Origin: CAYSSM01 sp964433905 | Lineage (GTDB): Bacteria; Patescibacteriota; UBA1384; UBA12157; JAENIV01 | Direction of reading: 5' to 3' | DNA length: 25,472 bases | Assembly: GCA_964433905.1 (NCBI GenBank) | Contig: CAYSSM010000007.1 | Coordinates: 1-25,472 of the forward strand | Shown here: piece by piece, positions 14,367 to 21,572 of the stretch | Layout of the letters: each line of letters opens with the position of its first letter | Position numbering within the stretch: position 1 is the stretch's first letter | The notes under the pieces: model-generated | Told to the model about the DNA's origin: nothing | Seen by the model: only the letters and a program-made list of their open reading frames with translations | Database searches by the model: none | Program-made: the position numbers and the translations under genes

Positions 14367-14375
14367 TGTTAAAAT
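14367..14375 (+). promoter_or_regulatory. Extended -10 for a leaderless uvrB message
   Basis: TGTTAAAAT (14367-14375) ends 6 bases before the uvrB ATG. No Shine-Dalgarno sequence lies between it and the start codon. The -35 region is weak. Confidence 0.6.
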
Positions 14376-14381
14376 AGCCGT

Positions 14382-16340
14382 ATGAAATTTAAGCTCAGTT
14401 CAAAATACAAACCAGCTGGTGATCAGCCGCAGGCGATTGAGAAATTAGTATCTGGTTTAAAAAAAGGTTATCGCAACCAGACTCTTTTAGGTGTCACTGG
14501 TTCCGGAAAAACTTTTACCATTGCCAATGTCATCGAGAAAGTCCAAAAACCAACACTGGTGATTGCTCACAACAAAACCTTGGCGGCGCAATTGTGTTCG
14601 GAGTTTAGAACATTCTTTCCAAAAAGCGCTGTTGAATATTTTGTTTCATATTACGATTATTATCAGCCGGAAGCGTACTTACCAACAACCGATATTTATA
14701 TTGAAAAAGATTTGGAAATAAATCAGGAAATCGAACGGCTGCGCCATGCGGCAACGCAAGCATTATTATATCGAAACGACGTTATTATTGTCGCCTCAGT
14801 ATCATGTATCTACGGTTTAGGGAGCCCTGAAGTTTATAAAAAAGCAATGATGACAATTGGAGCTGGCTTCGAGATAGATCGTGAAGAAATAATGAAAAGA
14901 TTAGTCGAAATGTATTTCACTCGCTCAGAAGTTTTGGATCGGGGGAAATTTAGGTTGCATGGTCAAACTTTGGAAATTATGCCGGCTGATCAGGAAATTA
15001 TTATTCGAATCGAATTTGATGGAAATCTGGTTAAAAAAATAACTCGTTACGAATCAATTACGATGAAAAAATTAAGCGAAGAAGAAAATACCATGATTTT
15101 TCCAGCCAAACTTTTTGTTGTGCCTGAACCGATGTTGCAAGACGCCATTAAAAATATTGGAAAAGAACTTGAAGAAAGATTAAAATATTTTGCTAAAGAG
15201 AGAAAAACTCTAGAGGCCGAACGATTAAATCGCAGGACACGCTATGATCTCGAACTGATGCGCGAAATCGGTTATTGCTCGGGAATTGAAAACTATTCAA
15301 GATATCTAACGGGCCGCAAAGAAGGCCAAGCTCCGGATACTTTGATGGATTTTTTCCCGGAAGATTTCTTGTTGGTTATCGACGAATCTCATGTTACTGT
15401 TTCTCAAATTGGAGCTATGTTTGAAGGCGATCGTTCGAGAAAGAAGTCACTTATTGATTATGGCTTCCGACTGCCAAGTGCGTTTGATAACCGGCCGCTA
15501 AAGTTTCCTGAATTTGACGCAAAAATAAAAAATGTAATTTATACTTCGGCGACGCCGGCAGTTTACGAGCGTAAAAAATCCAAGCAGATCGTCGAACAAA
15601 TTATCCGTCCGACTGGACTTGTTGATCCGGAATTAGAAATTAGACCGTCGGAAAATCAAATTAAAGACTTGATATCGGAGATTAAAGAAAGAGCTGGACA
15701 CAAAGAGAGAACTTTAGTGACAACGCTGACAAAAAGAATGGCTGAGGATTTGTCAGAGCATCTTAAAGAAGCAAAAGTCAAAGCCGAATATCTTCATAGT
15801 GAAGTAGATACTCTTGACCGTATCGGCATTTTGGAAAATTTGCGAAAAGGCGAGTTTGATTGTTTGGTTGGAGTAAACCTTTTACGGGAAGGTTTGGATT
15901 TGCCGGAGGTAACGCTGGTGGCAATATTAGATGCCGATAAAGAAGGATTTCTTCGTTCGGAAACATCACTCATCCAAACCATCGGCCGTGCGGCACGAAA
16001 TGTTAAAGGTAAAGTAATTTTATACGCCGATAATATTACCGGCTCAATGAAGCGGGCGATAGATGAAACCGAACGCCGCCGCAAAAAACAAATTGAATTT
16101 AATAAAAAACATAACATCACGCCAAAAACCATCGAAAAAGCTATCGATTCTATCATTGATCACGAACTAAAACCGCAGGTGACGCCGGAATTTATCGATT
16201 TAGAAAAAATGGAAGACTTACCGGCCGTAATTGCCCTAAAACAAAAAGAGATGAAAATTGCTTCTCAAAATTTAGAGTTTGAAAAGGCAGCAATTTTAAG
16301 AGATGAAATTATTCAACTAAGAAAACTTCGAATTAAATAA
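14382..16340 (+). CDS. uvrB: Excinuclease ABC subunit B
   Basis: UvrB is the damage-verifying helicase-like subunit of nucleotide excision repair; UvrA loads it and it recruits UvrC. Walker A is GVTGSGKTFT (residues 37-46). The beta-hairpin that clamps DNA is in YYDYYQPEAYLP (about 90-101), the DE motif is in LLVIDESHVT, and helicase motifs V-VI are GVNLLREGLDLPEV and QTIGRAARN. The C-terminal UVR helix pair (about 615-652) binds UvrC. Length is 652 aa, full size. The message appears leaderless. A REP palindrome, a terminator and a divergent second copy of the last 30 codons follow (16566-16655). Confidence 0.97.
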   Translation: MKFKLSSKYKPAGDQPQAIEKLVSGLKKGYRNQTLLGVTGSGKTFTIANVIEKVQKPTLVIAHNKTLAAQLCSEFRTFFPKSAVEYFVSYYDYYQPEAYLPTTDIYIEKDLEINQEIERLRHAATQALLYRNDVIIVASVSCIYGLGSPEVYKKAMMTIGAGFEIDREEIMKRLVEMYFTRSEVLDRGKFRLHGQTLEIMPADQEIIIRIEFDGNLVKKITRYESITMKKLSEEENTMIFPAKLFVVPEPMLQDAIKNIGKELEERLKYFAKERKTLEAERLNRRTRYDLELMREIGYCSGIENYSRYLTGRKEGQAPDTLMDFFPEDFLLVIDESHVTVSQIGAMFEGDRSRKKSLIDYGFRLPSAFDNRPLKFPEFDAKIKNVIYTSATPAVYERKKSKQIVEQIIRPTGLVDPELEIRPSENQIKDLISEIKERAGHKERTLVTTLTKRMAEDLSEHLKEAKVKAEYLHSEVDTLDRIGILENLRKGEFDCLVGVNLLREGLDLPEVTLVAILDADKEGFLRSETSLIQTIGRAARNVKGKVILYADNITGSMKRAIDETERRRKKQIEFNKKHNITPKTIEKAIDSIIDHELKPQVTPEFIDLEKMEDLPAVIALKQKEMKIASQNLEFEKAAILRDEIIQLRKLRIK

Positions 16341-16343
16341 CTC

Positions 16344-16384
16344 CTAACCTTTTTCCGCACCTGGCAGGTGCGGAAGATTTGGTT
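16344..16384. repeat. REP-like palindrome, type A, copy 2
   Basis: The inner 23-base palindrome (16353-16375) is identical to the one after gatC (1339-1361), again framed by AACC (16346-16349) and GGTT (16381-16384). It starts four bases after the uvrB stop. Confidence 0.8.
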
Positions 16385-16400
16385 CAGCGCTAATATGTCA

Positions 16401-16480
16401 TCTTGTATCATTGCGAGCGTAAGTATGGCAATCTGCTTTTTTTTGAACCTCCAAATGACACTTACGCGGTGTCATTTTAT
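16401..16480. repeat. Composite inverted repeat after uvrB
   Basis: GCGTAAGT (16417-16424) pairs with ACTTACGC (16460-16467). The right side also forms its own AAATGACAC/GTGTCATTT hairpin (16453-16475). ATTGCGAGCG...GGCAATCT (16410-16433) resembles a dispersed repeat known from many environmental genomes. The region has no gene that I can see. Confidence 0.55.
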
Positions 16481-16494
16481 GGTTAGGAAATATT

Positions 16495-16534
16495 ACCCAG
16501 AATAATACGATCGTGTTATTCTGGGTTTTTGTTT
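16495..16534 (+). terminator. Intrinsic terminator of uvrB
   Basis: Perfect 11-bp stem ACCCAGAATAA / TTATTCTGGGT (16495-16505, 16516-16526), 10-base loop, followed by a T-rich tract (TTTTTGTTT). Confidence 0.9.
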
Positions 16535-16565
16535 AATATTTACTAATTATTGAGAACGGAATAAA

Positions 16566-16655
16566 ATGAAAAAAGCCGCCCAGAACTTGGAGTTCGAAAG
16601 GGCGGCGTTGTTGCGAGATGAGATTGTCCAATTAAGGAAGTTAAGGATTAGATGA
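16566..16655 (+). pseudogene. uvrB: Divergent second copy of the uvrB 3' end (UVR helix)
   Basis: Thirty codons read MKKAAQNLEFERAALLRDE and so on to a TGA stop. The last 29 residues of UvrB match at 23 positions, all differences but two being conservative, while DNA identity is only about 69% because most wobble positions differ. The frame is intact, so this is not an old drifting pseudogene. It is GC-richer than the uvrB end. On the opposite strand it supplies the last codons and the terminator of the 16641-17183 gene. Confidence 0.85.
16569..16606 (-). terminator. Intrinsic terminator of the 16641-17183 gene, inside the uvrB remnant
   Basis: Minus-strand transcript: GCCGCCC stem (16600-16606 with 16575-16581) with an inner GAACT/AGTTC stem, then six U residues (complement of 16569-16574). 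The sequence is the antisense of the duplicated uvrB end. Confidence 0.8.
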
Positions 16656-17183
16656 TCTTTTAGCAGTGATAGCTACTGTGACGAAAATGATGATAATAGT
16701 TAGCCACAATTGCATCACAATCACTAAACCCAGTGGAAGCCATGGAAAAGGACTGAGTTCCCATTGGATAAATATGTTTCCGTCTTTGGCAAACCTACCT
16801 TTTTCAGCGTAGTTTAAAGGTGCCTGAATATTGACTGGGGTTGAATAGGTGTGACCGTTCGGTAATAGAGCATAGGCGATATTATGGTCATAGCCATCTT
16901 CGTCTTTTTCTTTGATAAGATAAGATTCGACAGCTTTGGTGGAATGCCTTTTGAAATCTCGATAGTCAAGATGGACAGTAGATCCCGTTATCGCTTTGGC
17001 AGTAACGGAAGGATTATTTCCTATGTTTATTTTGGTGATTTTCGTAGGAGGTAAGTTACGGTAGGTATTCTCAATGTTCCTTCTGTCGCAACTATACAGA
17101 TAACCGAATGTAATTGCCAGAATTAGGAAAAGGACTATATCAATTCTATATGCTAAAGGGTGCCTCCGAATCCAGTCTTTCAT
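16641..17183 (-). CDS. Hypothetical bitopic membrane protein, 180 aa
   Basis: I do not recognise the family. A membrane helix lies near residues 13-30 (IDIVLFLILAITFGYLYS) and a second near 148-172 (LPLGLVIVMQLWLTIIIIFVTV). The roughly 115 residues between them are polar, probably outside the cell, and predicted by eye to be beta-rich (VTAKAITGSTVHLDYRDF). The ATG at 17181-17183 follows AGGAGG by five bases and is preferred to a GTG one codon upstream. The promoter is a perfect consensus (17211-17239). The last four codons and the stop are antisense to the uvrB 3' remnant, and the terminator is inside that remnant, so the gene end may be a junction product. Confidence 0.75.
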   Translation of the reverse strand: MKDWIRRHPLAYRIDIVLFLILAITFGYLYSCDRRNIENTYRNLPPTKITKINIGNNPSVTAKAITGSTVHLDYRDFKRHSTKAVESYLIKEKDEDGYDHNIAYALLPNGHTYSTPVNIQAPLNYAEKGRFAKDGNIFIQWELSPFPWLPLGLVIVMQLWLTIIIIFVTVAITAKRSSNP

Positions 17184-17210
17184 CACTACCTCCTGGTTCA
17201 GAATGATTGT

Positions 17211-17239
17211 ATTATAGATTCTCCGAGTTTTATTGTCAA
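17211..17239 (-). promoter_or_regulatory. Perfect sigma-70 promoter of the 16641-17183 gene
   Basis: Minus strand: TTGACA (17234-17239), 17-base spacer, TATAAT (17211-17216). Both boxes match consensus exactly. Confidence 0.9.
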
Positions 17240-17268
17240 TGGACTTAAGTCGATTTTATTGCTATAAT
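17240..17268 (+). promoter_or_regulatory. Promoter upstream of uvrA
   Basis: TGGACT (17240-17245), 17-base spacer ending in TGC, TATAAT (17263-17268); the TGC gives a perfect extended -10. The -35 touches that of the divergent promoter. The leader that follows carries a TCCGC/GCGGA hairpin (17305-17320), the uvrA 5' remnant and a structured repeat. Confidence 0.75.
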
Positions 17269-17331
17269 ACCATCAGCACCATTAAATATTTTGTAGTAGG
17301 GAAATCCGCGAAAAAGCGGAACTTTTGAAGT

Positions 17332-17370
17332 ATGTACGATAAAATTATTATTCGCGGGGCAAAAGAACAC
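17332..17370 (+). pseudogene. uvrA: Remnant of a uvrA 5' end
   Basis: Reads MYDKIIIRGAKEH, matching the intact UvrA start (MENNIRIRGAREH) at 8 of 13 residues, including the RGA-x-EH motif that opens UvrA proteins. The match stops where the structured repeat begins (17370). It sits at a normal distance behind the 17263 promoter, as expected for the original start of the resident gene. Confidence 0.75.
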
Positions 17371-17434
17371 CCCAGCACAAAAGCTTACTGGCTTACAGAA
17401 CTACGTTCTGTCATGCCGTGCGCTTTATGCGGGG
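17370..17434. repeat. Structured repeat, copy 1
   Basis: Outer stem CCCC-GCA-AAAGC with GCTTT-GC-GGGG, an internal loop TTACT / GTGC, stem GGC/GCC, and an apical stem ACAGAAC-TAC-GTTCTGT (17395-17411). It lies between the uvrA remnant and the uvrA start codon. GGGG at 17356-17359 could pair with the same CCCC, giving an alternative fold. Confidence 0.8.
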
Positions 17435-17449
17435 CAAGCAATCTAAAAA

Positions 17450-19925
17450 ATGGAAAATAATATTAGAATTCGTGGTGCACGTGAGCATAACTTGAAGAAC
17501 GTTAATCTCGTGCTGCCGCGGAACAAATTGATTGTTTTTACCGGACTTTCTGGATCAGGGAAGTCTACTTTGGCGTTCGATACAATTTATGCCGAAGGCC
17601 AGCACCGATATTTGGAATCGCTGTCGTCTTACGCCCGCCAATTTTTGGGACAAATGGAAAAACCGGATGTCGAGTTAATTGAAGGATTGTCTCCGGCAAT
17701 TTCCATTGATCAAAAAGCCGCTTCCCACAACCCGCGCTCAACCGTTGGCACCGTCACAGAAATTTATGATTATTTAAGAGTTTTATATGCGAGAATTGGT
17801 ATTCCGCATTGTCCGATTGGCGGTGAAGAAATTAAAAAACTTTCTGTTGAGCAAATGGTGGAAAAAGTTTTGGATTTTGGCGAAGGTGAAAAAGTTCAAA
17901 TTTTGTCACCGGTGGTTCGCGGCCGAAAAGGGGAGTATCATCAATTATTAAAAGATTTACATAAACAAGGTTATACGCAAGTTAGAATCAACGACAAAAT
18001 TCAGGATTTATCAAAATCGATATCATTGGCCCGTTACAAAAATCACAATATTGAAGTACTTCTCGACAAACTCGAAGTGAAATCGGAAAACATTGCTCGA
18101 ATTACCGACGATATCGAACAATCGCTAAAATTGGCTGACGGTTTAGTTTTAATAATTCATAAAAAGAGTGAATTTATTTTAAACCAAAAATTATCATGTC
18201 CCGATCATGATGTAAGTTTTTCCGAAATTGAACCACGAATATTTTCTTTTAACTCACCGTTTGGAGCTTGCGAGACTTGTGATGGATTGGGTACAAAAAA
18301 AGAAATCGATCCAAATTTGGTTATTCCCGACAGGAAACTATCGATCTCCCAAGGTGCGATCATGCCTTTGAATTATAAAGGCAATAATTATTATGGGATG
18401 GTTTTCCGCTCAGTGGCCGATAAATATGGATTTTCCGAACATACGCCCGTGAATCAACTACCAGAGAATTTATTAAATGAAATATTATTCGGTAGGGAAG
18501 TACCGGAGTATATTCGCGTTCGTCACTTTATGCATGGCCGAGTTCATATTTACCATCTTAAATTTCAAGGGATTATTCCCTGGCTTGAGCGCCGTTACCG
18601 CGAATCAGAATCAGAAAATATCCGCGCCGATATTGAACGCTACATGAGTCAGTCGCCCTGTCCGACTTGTGAGGGGAGAAGGCTGAAAAAAGAATCGTTG
18701 CTAATTACGATTGGTTCTAAAAATATCACCAAAGTAACTCAAATGTCCGTTAGAAAATCTTTAGAATTTTTTGAAAATCTAAAACTATCAAAAAGAGAAC
18801 TTTTAATCGCCGAAAGAATTTTAAAAGAAATTAAAGCTCGCTTAAAATTTCTGGTTGATGTCGGTTTAGATTATTTAACTTTGGATCGGCCAGCATACAC
18901 TTTGGCGGGTGGGGAAGCCCAGCGTATCCGCTTGGCCTCTCAAATCGGTTCAGGACTTGTCGGTGTTTTGTATATTTTAGATGAACCGTCAATCGGGTTG
19001 CACGCCCGTGATGATTCAAGGTTATTGGATACTTTGGAACGCTTGCGTGATTTAGGCAATACAGTTTTGGTTATTGAGCATGATGAAGCAACAATGAGGC
19101 GGGCGGATATGATCGTTGATATTGGTCCGGGAGCGGGGATAGGCGGCGGAGAGATTGTGGCTCAAGGAACAATTGACGATATCATCAAGGAACCCCGCTC
19201 GATTACGGGCCAATACTTATTGGGTCAGAAGAAAATACCACTCCCCGACCAGAGACGAAAAATCCGGGACAAATATATCACTATCGTCGGTGCTAACGAA
19301 CACAACTTAAAGAATTTAACCGTCCACTTTCCTCTGGGAGTTTTTACTTGCATTACGGGAGTTTCCGGCTCAGGCAAGTCAACATTAGTAAACGATATTT
19401 TACACAAAGCCTTAGCGCGAAAGTTGCAGAAAGCAATGGAACGGCCGGGAAAATTTGCGCGGATTGAAGGCACGGAATTTTTAGACAAAACCATTATTAT
19501 TGATCAGTCGCCGATAGGGCGAACTCCCCGCTCGAATCCTGCTACTTATACAAATGTGTTCAGCACCATTCGTGAACTATATTCAAAAACAAAAGAAGCA
19601 AAAATTCGTGGCTATTTGCCGGGAAGATTTTCTTTTAATGTAAATGGAGGCCGCTGCGATAATTGCCAGGGCGACGGAATCATTAAAATTGAAATGCACT
19701 TTNNNNNNNNNNNNNNNNNNNNNNNNNNNNNNNNNNNNNNNNNNNNNNNNNNNNNNNNNNNNNNNNNNNNNNNNNNNNNNNNNNNNNNNNNNNNNNNNNN
19801 NNGATCTTGGCCCCGAAGGCGGCGACGGTGGAGGAAGAATAGTTGCGTTGGGAACTCCCGAAGACATTGCCAAAATTGAAAAGTCTTACACCGGTCAGTT
19901 TTTAAAAAAGGTTCTAAAAAAATGA
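17450..19925 (+). CDS. uvrA: Excinuclease ABC subunit A, interrupted by an assembly gap
   Basis: UvrA is the ATP-binding damage sensor that delivers UvrB to DNA. Walker A motifs are GLSGSGKSTL (about residues 32-41) and GVSGSGKSTL (about 644-653). The first zinc module ends in CETCDGLG but begins CPDH where most UvrA have CPxC, so a His may replace one ligand. The first ABC signature reads LAGGEAQ instead of LSGGEAQ. The last module starts CDNCQGDG. One hundred N (19703-19802) hide the second signature and Walker B; the frame changes across the gap and about 150 residues of a normal UvrA are missing, so the true gap is longer. No ribosome site precedes the ATG; a leader ORF overlaps it. Confidence 0.95.
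19703..19802. other. Assembly gap (100 N)
   Basis: A run of exactly 100 N, the usual placeholder length. The coding frame on the right (DLGPEGGDGGGR) is not the frame on the left (EMHF), and a normal UvrA has about 150 residues between these points, so about 450-470 bases are probably missing. Confidence 0.95.
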
Positions 19926-19973
19926 CTTAACCAGAACAACCTCACTTCCGAAGTGAGGACAGAAAGGTTAAGT
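19925..19973. repeat. REP-like palindrome, type B, copy 1
   Basis: Outer stem ACTTAACC / GGTTAAGT (perfect, 8 bp), symmetric 7-base internal loops, inner stem CCTCACTT-CCG-AAGTGAGG (8 bp). The A of the uvrA stop TGA is its first base. Confidence 0.85.
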
Positions 19974-19994
19974 TTGTGCTATATTAGAATCAGT

Positions 19995-20660
19995 ATGCGA
20001 AAAGACCTATTAGTAAACGGGGAGATTTATCATGTTTTTGTTAGGAGTATTGCTGATTTTATAATTTTTAATAATAATGATGAGTTTAATAGAATCACCC
20101 AACTAATAAAATATTATCAAAGTGACAACCCTTTGAGATTATCGGATTTTCTCGATCTAAAAATTGTCCAAAAAGAAGGTTTCAATAACTCCCTATCCTT
20201 TATAACAAAAGACAAAGATAAATTAGTCCAAATTATTGCTTTTTGTTTTATGCCTACCCACATTCATCTTTTACTTAAACAACTAACAAAAAATGGCATA
20301 TCTGACTACATGCGCAAGATTCTCGATGGTTATACACGCTACTTTAACACAATTCATAAGAGAAAAGGTCCTTTATGGGAAGGAAAGTTTCGGAATGTTT
20401 TAGTTAAAACTGATGAACAATTAATTCACTTAACAAGATATATTCATTTAAATCCCGTTTCGGCAGCATTAGCTAACAAGCCAGAGGATTGGGAATACTC
20501 TTCCTATGCTGAATATTTGTCTGAAGATCAGTGTAATTCAATGTGCCTATTCTCAAATATTATTGATATTCAACCATCGTCTTATCGTAAATTTGTTAAT
20601 GATCAAATTTCTTATCAAAGAGATTTAGCTATAATAAAACATCAAACGATAGATTCTTAA
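19995..20660 (+). CDS. REP-associated tyrosine transposase (Y1/IS200-like, RAYT)
   Basis: A single-strand DNA transposase of the HUH family. The HUH motif is PTHIHLLLK (about residues 85-93), and the catalytic Tyr lies in DGYTRYFN, followed by the family hallmark GPLWEGKFRN and then the YIHLNPVSAAL helix. At 221 aa and with no stop it looks intact. The ATG at 19995 gives the family start (RKDLLVNGEIYHVFVRS). TGCTATATT, an extended -10, ends 9 bases before it, so the message is nearly leaderless. RAYT proteins recognise REP palindromes, and two flank this gene; other REP-like elements with the same AACC/GGTT frame lie at 1330 and 16344. Whether it also acts on the structured repeats near uvrA and uvrC is unknown. 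Confidence 0.92.
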   Translation: MRKDLLVNGEIYHVFVRSIADFIIFNNNDEFNRITQLIKYYQSDNPLRLSDFLDLKIVQKEGFNNSLSFITKDKDKLVQIIAFCFMPTHIHLLLKQLTKNGISDYMRKILDGYTRYFNTIHKRKGPLWEGKFRNVLVKTDEQLIHLTRYIHLNPVSAALANKPEDWEYSSYAEYLSEDQCNSMCLFSNIIDIQPSSYRKFVNDQISYQRDLAIIKHQTIDS

Positions 20661-20702
20661 CCAATCATCCCTCACTTCCGAAGTGAGTGGAAGAAGGTTA
20701 GG
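20656..20702. repeat. REP-like palindrome, type B, copy 2
   Basis: Inner CTCACTT-CCG-AAGTGAG and outer TTAACC / GGTTA(G)G match the copy at 19925-19973, with different loop bases. It overlaps the transposase stop codon. Confidence 0.85.
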
Positions 20703-20727
20703 GAAAGTTTATCAGGTGGTTAAGTAA

Positions 20728-20766
20728 TATACCGGACAGTTTTTAATAAAGGTTTTAAAGAAATAA
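20728..20766 (+). pseudogene. uvrA: Remnant of a uvrA 3' end
   Basis: Reads YTGQFLIKVLKK-stop, matching the UvrA end YTGQFLKKVLKK at 11 of 12 residues. The codon before it is TAA where uvrA has TCT, preceded by AAG in both. It lies just after the right REP of the transposase unit. The rest of 20661-20894 is AT-rich with no other feature apart from the terminator below. Confidence 0.8.
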
Positions 20767-20843
20767 AATTATACCTGTAAATACTAACGAATATATAGCG
20801 GTCGCATAATATTCGATAGTAAATAGTAATATTATTGAATAAC

Positions 20844-20870
20844 AAAAAAACCCGCCAACATGTGACGGGT
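20844..20870 (-). terminator. Intrinsic terminator of the 20895-21458 gene
   Basis: Minus strand: ACCCG ... CGGGT stem (20850-20854 with 20866-20870) followed by seven U residues (complement of 20844-20850). Confidence 0.8.
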
Positions 20871-20894
20871 TTGTAAATCGATAGTGGTTGGGAT

Positions 20895-21458
20895 CTATGG
20901 CAGGTCGAGTTTTTGAGTTTGCTCAAATTGTTGACGAACCAAAGCCATCTGGTAGCTTTGAAGAATCGCCAATTCATTTGGCAGACAGACAAAATGTTCG
21001 GCGATGGATATTTTTCCATTCTTGAGATATGACAAGTCCGGATAGTTCGGAATAATACATATCTTTTCGATAGCTGGTTTTACGGATTTTACTTTCTGCA
21101 CTTGAGCGATTTCATGAAGCAATCCCGTTCCGCGAGCCTTTCCGAATGGAGGAAAGAAATCGACGTCAAAACCCGGGTGATTAAAATGAAGCCACCATCC
21201 AAGAAAGAATTGAGGGATTCCGTCTTCTACCTTCATGATAACTCGCCGTTCGGCGATTGCCTGGCATTTTTCAGGCGCCTTAATGATTATTCCTCTAACA
21301 TTGGCCCCTTCCATTTCTGCATTCATTCTGTCCAAGATGTCTTGTCGCGGGGGGAACTGCTCTTTAAAGACGCGCATTATGCCCTCAGACAAAAAATATC
21401 CTTTTAAGATATTGGTATCTGCATTGAGTGCCAATTCCGTTTCTATCTCTGGTCTCAT
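20895..21458 (-). CDS. Hypothetical protein, 187 aa, paralogue of the next gene
   Basis: Family not recognised. Without signal peptide or membrane helix, so probably cytoplasmic. It shares features in order with the protein of 21573-22163: LSEG-I/L near the start, a P-x-x-x-DIL-x-x-M helix ending in ME, a G-x-P-x-F segment followed by W and N, and a C-terminal CLP-x-E-x-x-x-L ... F-x-Q helix. The ATG at 21456-21458 is chosen because GGGAGG lies upstream; an in-frame TTG at 21518 would sit in the -35 box of its promoter (21489-21518). It forms its own transcription unit with a terminator. Confidence 0.75.
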   Translation of the reverse strand: MRPEIETELALNADTNILKGYFLSEGIMRVFKEQFPPRQDILDRMNAEMEGANVRGIIIKAPEKCQAIAERRVIMKVEDGIPQFFLGWWLHFNHPGFDVDFFPPFGKARGTGLLHEIAQVQKVKSVKPAIEKICIIPNYPDLSYLKNGKISIAEHFVCLPNELAILQSYQMALVRQQFEQTQKLDLP

Positions 21459-21488
21459 CAAGGTACCTCCCCTTGGCTTTGCTGTCTT

Positions 21489-21518
21489 ATTATCTACAAA
21501 TAAAAGATATCTTGTCAA
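21489..21518 (-). promoter_or_regulatory. Sigma-70 promoter of the 20895-21458 gene
   Basis: Minus strand: TTGACA (21513-21518), 18-base spacer, GATAAT (21489-21494). The same box sequences and spacing occur before the paralogue (22192-22221). Confidence 0.8.
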
Positions 21519-21520
21519 AT

Positions 21521-21540
21521 AAAAAAATCCCCCGCGGGGG
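21521..21540 (-). terminator. Intrinsic terminator of the 21573-22163 gene
   Basis: CCCCC-GC-GGGGG (21529-21540) with seven U residues on the minus strand (complement of 21521-21527). An alternative, longer fold uses CCCTCGCG next to it. It separates the two paralogues into independent units. Confidence 0.8.
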
Positions 21541-21572
21541 ACGCGAGGGCTGATATTGTCTGATATGTACTT

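Larger units (their letters stand above)
17332..17460 (+). other. 42-codon leader ORF overlapping the uvrA start
   Basis: The frame opened by the uvrA 5' remnant runs through the structured repeat and stops at 17458-17460, 11 bases inside uvrA. The repeat part reads AYWLTEL-R-SV-M-PCA. A leader ORF at 22265-22354 carries nearly the same peptide and ends on the uvrC start. uvrA has no ribosome site of its own, so translation may depend on ribosomes leaving this ORF. Confidence 0.5.
19925..20702 (+). mobile_element. REP-flanked tyrosine transposase unit
   Basis: Two near-identical REP palindromes (19925-19973 and 20656-20702) bracket a RAYT gene. The left one begins in the uvrA stop codon and the right one in the stop codon of the transposase gene. 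A uvrA 3' remnant lies 25 bases beyond the right REP. Confidence 0.75.

Noticed and set aside
16566..16655. Independent small gene encoding a UVR-motif peptide
   Set aside because: No ribosome site or promoter; it lies after the uvrB terminator, and the match to the uvrB end, including the stop position, indicates a remnant.
21458..21518. TTG start at 21518 for the 187-aa protein
   Set aside because: Same reason: it falls in the -35 box and the ATG at 21458 has GGGAGG.
21102..21522. Plus-strand frames opposite the 187-aa gene
   Set aside because: No ribosome site or promoter on the plus strand; the minus-strand gene has both plus a terminator.
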